From Candidatus Margulisiibacteriota bacterium (GTDB lineage: Bacteria; Margulisbacteria; WOR-1; JAUWWO01): DNA of 6,541 bases. Under the pieces are notes generated by a model. That model ran no database searches. It had not been told where the DNA came from and saw nothing but the letters and a program-made list of their open reading frames with translations. The translations under genes and the position numbers were made by a program. The stretch is taken from the NCBI GenBank assembly GCA_030616825.1, contig JAUWWO010000026.1, forward strand, positions 1 through 6,541, in the 5' to 3' direction. Each line of letters begins with the position of its first letter. Position 1 is the first letter of the stretch. Below, in pieces: positions 6,464 through 6,541 of the stretch.

Positions 6464-6487
6464 AGCAGGATGAGATATCCTGCTGTA
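6461..6487. repeat. Perfect inverted repeat, 11-bp stem with 5-nt loop
   Basis: TACAGCAGGAT (6461-6471) pairs perfectly with ATCCTGCTGTA (6477-6487) around GAGAT. Its first three bases, TAC, are also the last three of the preceding stem, so full pairing of both hairpins at once is impossible in one strand. No T-run follows directly. It is probably part of the same intergenic element as the first hairpin. Confidence 0.85.
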
Positions 6488-6493
6488 CGTGTT

Positions 6494-6541
6494 TCAAACA
6501 ACCTCGCTTAGCCACTTTTTTATTGACTTCGCATAAAAAAA
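6494..6541 (-). CDS. Possible 3' end of a convergent gene, cut by the window edge
   Basis: Read leftward from the window end, 15 open codons give FFYAKSIKKWLSEVV, then a TGA stop at 6496-6494. The residue mix (an amphipathic, lysine-containing helix ending) looks like a genuine protein C-terminus. The position just beyond the paired inverted repeats would make mutM and this gene convergent with a 62-bp gap. Fifteen open codons are weak evidence on their own, and no function can be assigned. Confidence 0.4.
   Translation of the reverse strand, partial: FFYAKSIKKWLSEVV

Noticed and set aside
6435..6487. CRISPR repeat or tRNA fragment
   Set aside because: There is no regular repeat-spacer array, and no cloverleaf or conserved T-loop sequence is present.
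6435..6521. Canonical rho-independent terminator for mutM
   Set aside because: The stems are strong, but the only T-run (6516-6521) is about 28 bp past the second stem and falls in the possible convergent gene, so the classic stem-plus-U-tract form is absent.

Overview
The window looks like bacterial chromosomal DNA of moderate GC. The bacterial signs are a formamidopyrimidine-DNA glycosylase (a mainly bacterial family), sigma70-type promoter hexamers, and tightly packed genes with short or zero gaps. I cannot name the phylum from this sequence. The trehalose enzymes belong to sequence types that I recall from uncultured bacterial phyla and thermophiles, so an environmental or candidate-phylum genome is plausible.

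Positions 19-5531, minus strand, hold one compact five-gene cluster. In transcription order it encodes a family 4 glycosyltransferase (5531-4338), trehalose-6-phosphate synthase OtsA (4311-2839), trehalose-6-phosphate phosphatase OtsB (2838-2065), a DUF5752-type protein with a visible internal duplication (2057-1245), and a TreT/trehalose-phosphorylase-type family 4 glycosyltransferase (1248-19). The gaps are 26, 0 and 7 bp, then a 4-bp ATGA overlap, so this is almost certainly one operon. Two routes to trehalose sit side by side. OtsAB makes it from NDP-glucose plus glucose-6-phosphate through trehalose-6-phosphate. TreT makes it directly and reversibly from NDP-glucose plus glucose. The first glycosyltransferase and the DUF5752 protein have no assigned role. 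They are the least explained members of what may be a compatible-solute or carbon-storage module.

Positions 5532-5636 are a 105-bp divergent intergenic region. Candidate promoters face both ways and their -35 boxes fall on the same bases. The plus-strand promoter has an extended -10 that ends 6 bp before the ATG of the next gene, which implies a leaderless mRNA.

Positions 5637-6431, plus strand, encode a MutM/Fpg-family DNA repair glycosylase. The catalytic N-terminus and zinc finger are intact, but a void-filling residue is substituted and the 8-oxoguanine capping-loop region looks shortened. Just after it, at 6435-6487, are two strong perfect inverted repeats that share three bases at their junction. 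They resemble a REP-like palindromic element or an intergenic hairpin pair. On the minus strand, 6541-6494 reads as the possible 3' end of a convergent gene cut by the window edge. No tRNA, rRNA, CRISPR array or insertion sequence was seen.
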